In this document: positions 35,215 to 36,227 of the stretch, piece after piece
Position numbering within the stretch: the first letter of the stretch is position 1
Layout of the letters: each line of letters begins with the position of its first letter
DNA from: Paenibacillus cisolokensis
GTDB taxonomy: Bacteria; Bacillota; Bacilli; Paenibacillales; Paenibacillaceae
Assembly (NCBI RefSeq): GCF_018403665.1
Contig: NZ_BOVJ01000101.1
Coordinates: forward strand, 1-36,227
DNA: 36,227 bases
Direction: 5' to 3'
Position numbers and translations under genes: made by a program
Notes under the pieces: model-generated
Told to the model about the DNA's origin: nothing
Databases searched by the model: none
The model's input: only the letters and a program-made list of their open reading frames with translations

Positions 35215-36227
35215 GTGAAGATTCATATTGTCAAGAAGGGCGAATCGCTTTATCTTATCAGTCAAAAGTACAACGTCTCGGTCGAAGACATTGTCAAGCT
35301 GAATCCGTCCATTACCGACCCGAACAAGATCGACGTTGGCATGAAGTTGAAAATTCCTTCCGCTCCCGTAAAGCCCGGCGGTATAGGCGTCATGCATCAC
35401 CATGTCGTCCAGCAGGGCGATACGCTGTGGAAGCTGTCCAAGGCGTGGGGCATTCCCCTTGGCGATTTGATCAAGGCTAACCCGCAGCTTAAAAATCCGA
35501 ACGTGCTGACGATCGGAGAAATCGTTTATATTCCGAAGGCGGCGGCCGACAACGCCGTATTGCCCGATCAAGTGAATGCCGAAAATGTGAAGCCGAACAC
35601 CCTTTCCGCCGTTATCGGAGTGAAAGAATGGGCCGGGAAATTGTCGACGCTGCCGATTCCGGGCAAGAAGCCGACCGAAAAGAAGCCGACCGAACAGAAA
35701 CCGGTCGAACAGAAAGCGGCCGAAACGAAACCGATCGAAAAGAAAGTGACCGAACCTAAACCCGCCGCCGAATCCAAACCAAAGTATACCCCCGAAGCGA
35801 AAGCGGAAAATATAACGCTGGGCAAAGAAAATGTCCCCAAGTTTCCCAATCTGGAAAAATTAGAATCGGTAAGTAAAGGCTACGAGCCGTATGTCGATTT
35901 GTTCAAGCAATACGGCGTACCCGCGACGGAAGCTGTATCGATGTACAATATCCCGAAATCACCCGATAAAACGTCGAAAGCGGGCGACATCAGTCCGTTT
36001 TACAGCAACATTCCGGCGACGGGCGGAGAAATGAAAGATTTCGGCTACGGTCAGATCCATGGCAACATCCCGATGACAGGCGCGGGAACGACGGGATTCG
36101 GCTACGGCTCGGTGCATGGCAACATCCCGGGAACGACGGGATTCGGCTACGGTCCGTCGTACGGCAACGTTCCGGGAACGACAGGATTCGGCTACGGTCC
36201 GGAGTATGGCAACGTTCCGGGAACGAC
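35215..36227 (+). CDS. safA: SafA-like LysM spore protein (runs off the window)
   Basis: Starts at GTG 35215 after AGGAGGTCC and stays open to the last base (337 codons, no stop). Two LysM modules are visible: residues 2-46 (IHIVKKGESLYLISQKYNVS) and about 63-108 (HHVVQQGDTLWKLSKAWGIP). A Lys/Pro/Glu tract of six-residue units follows (KKPTEQKPVEQK), then a linker. From about 36004 comes a Gly/Tyr-rich tandem repeat, GNVPGTTGFGYGPEY, with 15-residue units in the last two copies. In Bacillus SafA the LysM binds the cortex while the C-terminal part organises the coat. The LysM start and position near pheA support this label, but the repeat tail is not shared with Bacillus. Confidence 0.83.
   Translation, partial: MKIHIVKKGESLYLISQKYNVSVEDIVKLNPSITDPNKIDVGMKLKIPSAPVKPGGIGVMHHHVVQQGDTLWKLSKAWGIPLGDLIKANPQLKNPNVLTIGEIVYIPKAAADNAVLPDQVNAENVKPNTLSAVIGVKEWAGKLSTLPIPGKKPTEKKPTEQKPVEQKAAETKPIEKKVTEPKPAAESKPKYTPEAKAENITLGKENVPKFPNLEKLESVSKGYEPYVDLFKQYGVPATEAVSMYNIPKSPDKTSKAGDISPFYSNIPATGGEMKDFGYGQIHGNIPMTGAGTTGFGYGSVHGNIPGTTGFGYGPSYGNVPGTTGFGYGPEYGNVPGT
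36004..36227 (+). repeat. Gly/Tyr-rich 45-bp coding repeats
   Basis: Units SNIPATGGEMKDFGYGQIH, GNIPMTGAGTTGFGYGSVH, GNIPGTTGFGYGPSY, GNVPGTTGFGYGPEY and a partial GNVPGT follow one another. The repeats become more alike toward the window end, where they are 45 bp and almost identical in DNA, so they probably continue beyond it. Confidence 0.9.

Overview
The window looks like the core chromosome of a high-GC endospore-forming Firmicute, most likely Paenibacillaceae (Paenibacillus, Cohnella or Thermobacillus type). The evidence is the gene order valS-folC-murC-spoIIB-like-maf-radC-mreBCD-minCD-spoIVFAB-rplU-prp-rpmA-spo0B-obg-pheB, which follows the Bacillus arrangement. Other pointers are a T-box leader on valS, sporulation genes throughout, and an RNase E/G family gene, which Bacillus subtilis lacks. 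All recognised genes are on the + strand.

Layout. 1-460: non-coding, with a 19-bp tandem repeat. 467-6331: promoter and T-box, then valS, folC, murC and a terminator. 6433-9723: a SpoIIB-like SPOR protein, a small DUF4321-type membrane protein, maf and radC. 9766-14945: the cell-shape and division cluster mreBCD-minCD and a RodA/FtsW-type SEDS protein, closed by a hairpin. 15005-18024: a D-2-hydroxyacid dehydrogenase, a 43-bp repeat array, and the spoIVFA/spoIVFB pair. 18071-19240: a nucleoside hydrolase behind a cre site and a long inverted-repeat leader. 19588-20837: rng. 21071-25759: an insertion between rng and rplU holding hflK-hflC, a Fur-box promoter with a mosaic ABC-transporter relic, a siderophore-binding lipoprotein and a ferredoxin-NADP reductase. 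25821-29247: L21 leader, rplU, prp, rpmA, spo0B, obg. 29345-35106: pheB-hom-thrC-thrB-pheA-ilvE, a threonine/phenylalanine/branched-chain amino acid operon, then a terminator. 35215-end: a SafA-like LysM spore protein that runs off the window.

The genes fall into four themes: translation (valS, rplU, prp, rpmA, obg), envelope growth and division (murC, mreBCD, minCD, rodA), sporulation (spoIIB-like, spoIVFAB, spo0B, safA) and amino-acid synthesis. The rng-rplU interval is an accessory iron/membrane-quality-control island.

A major caveat is that eight frameshifts in seven otherwise intact genes (valS twice, murC, the DUF4321 gene, rodA, rng, hflK and the ferredoxin-NADP reductase) are all explained by one missing base in an A or T run. 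Several of these genes are essential, so I read them as homopolymer errors in the sequence, not real lesions. The affected genes are listed at full length.
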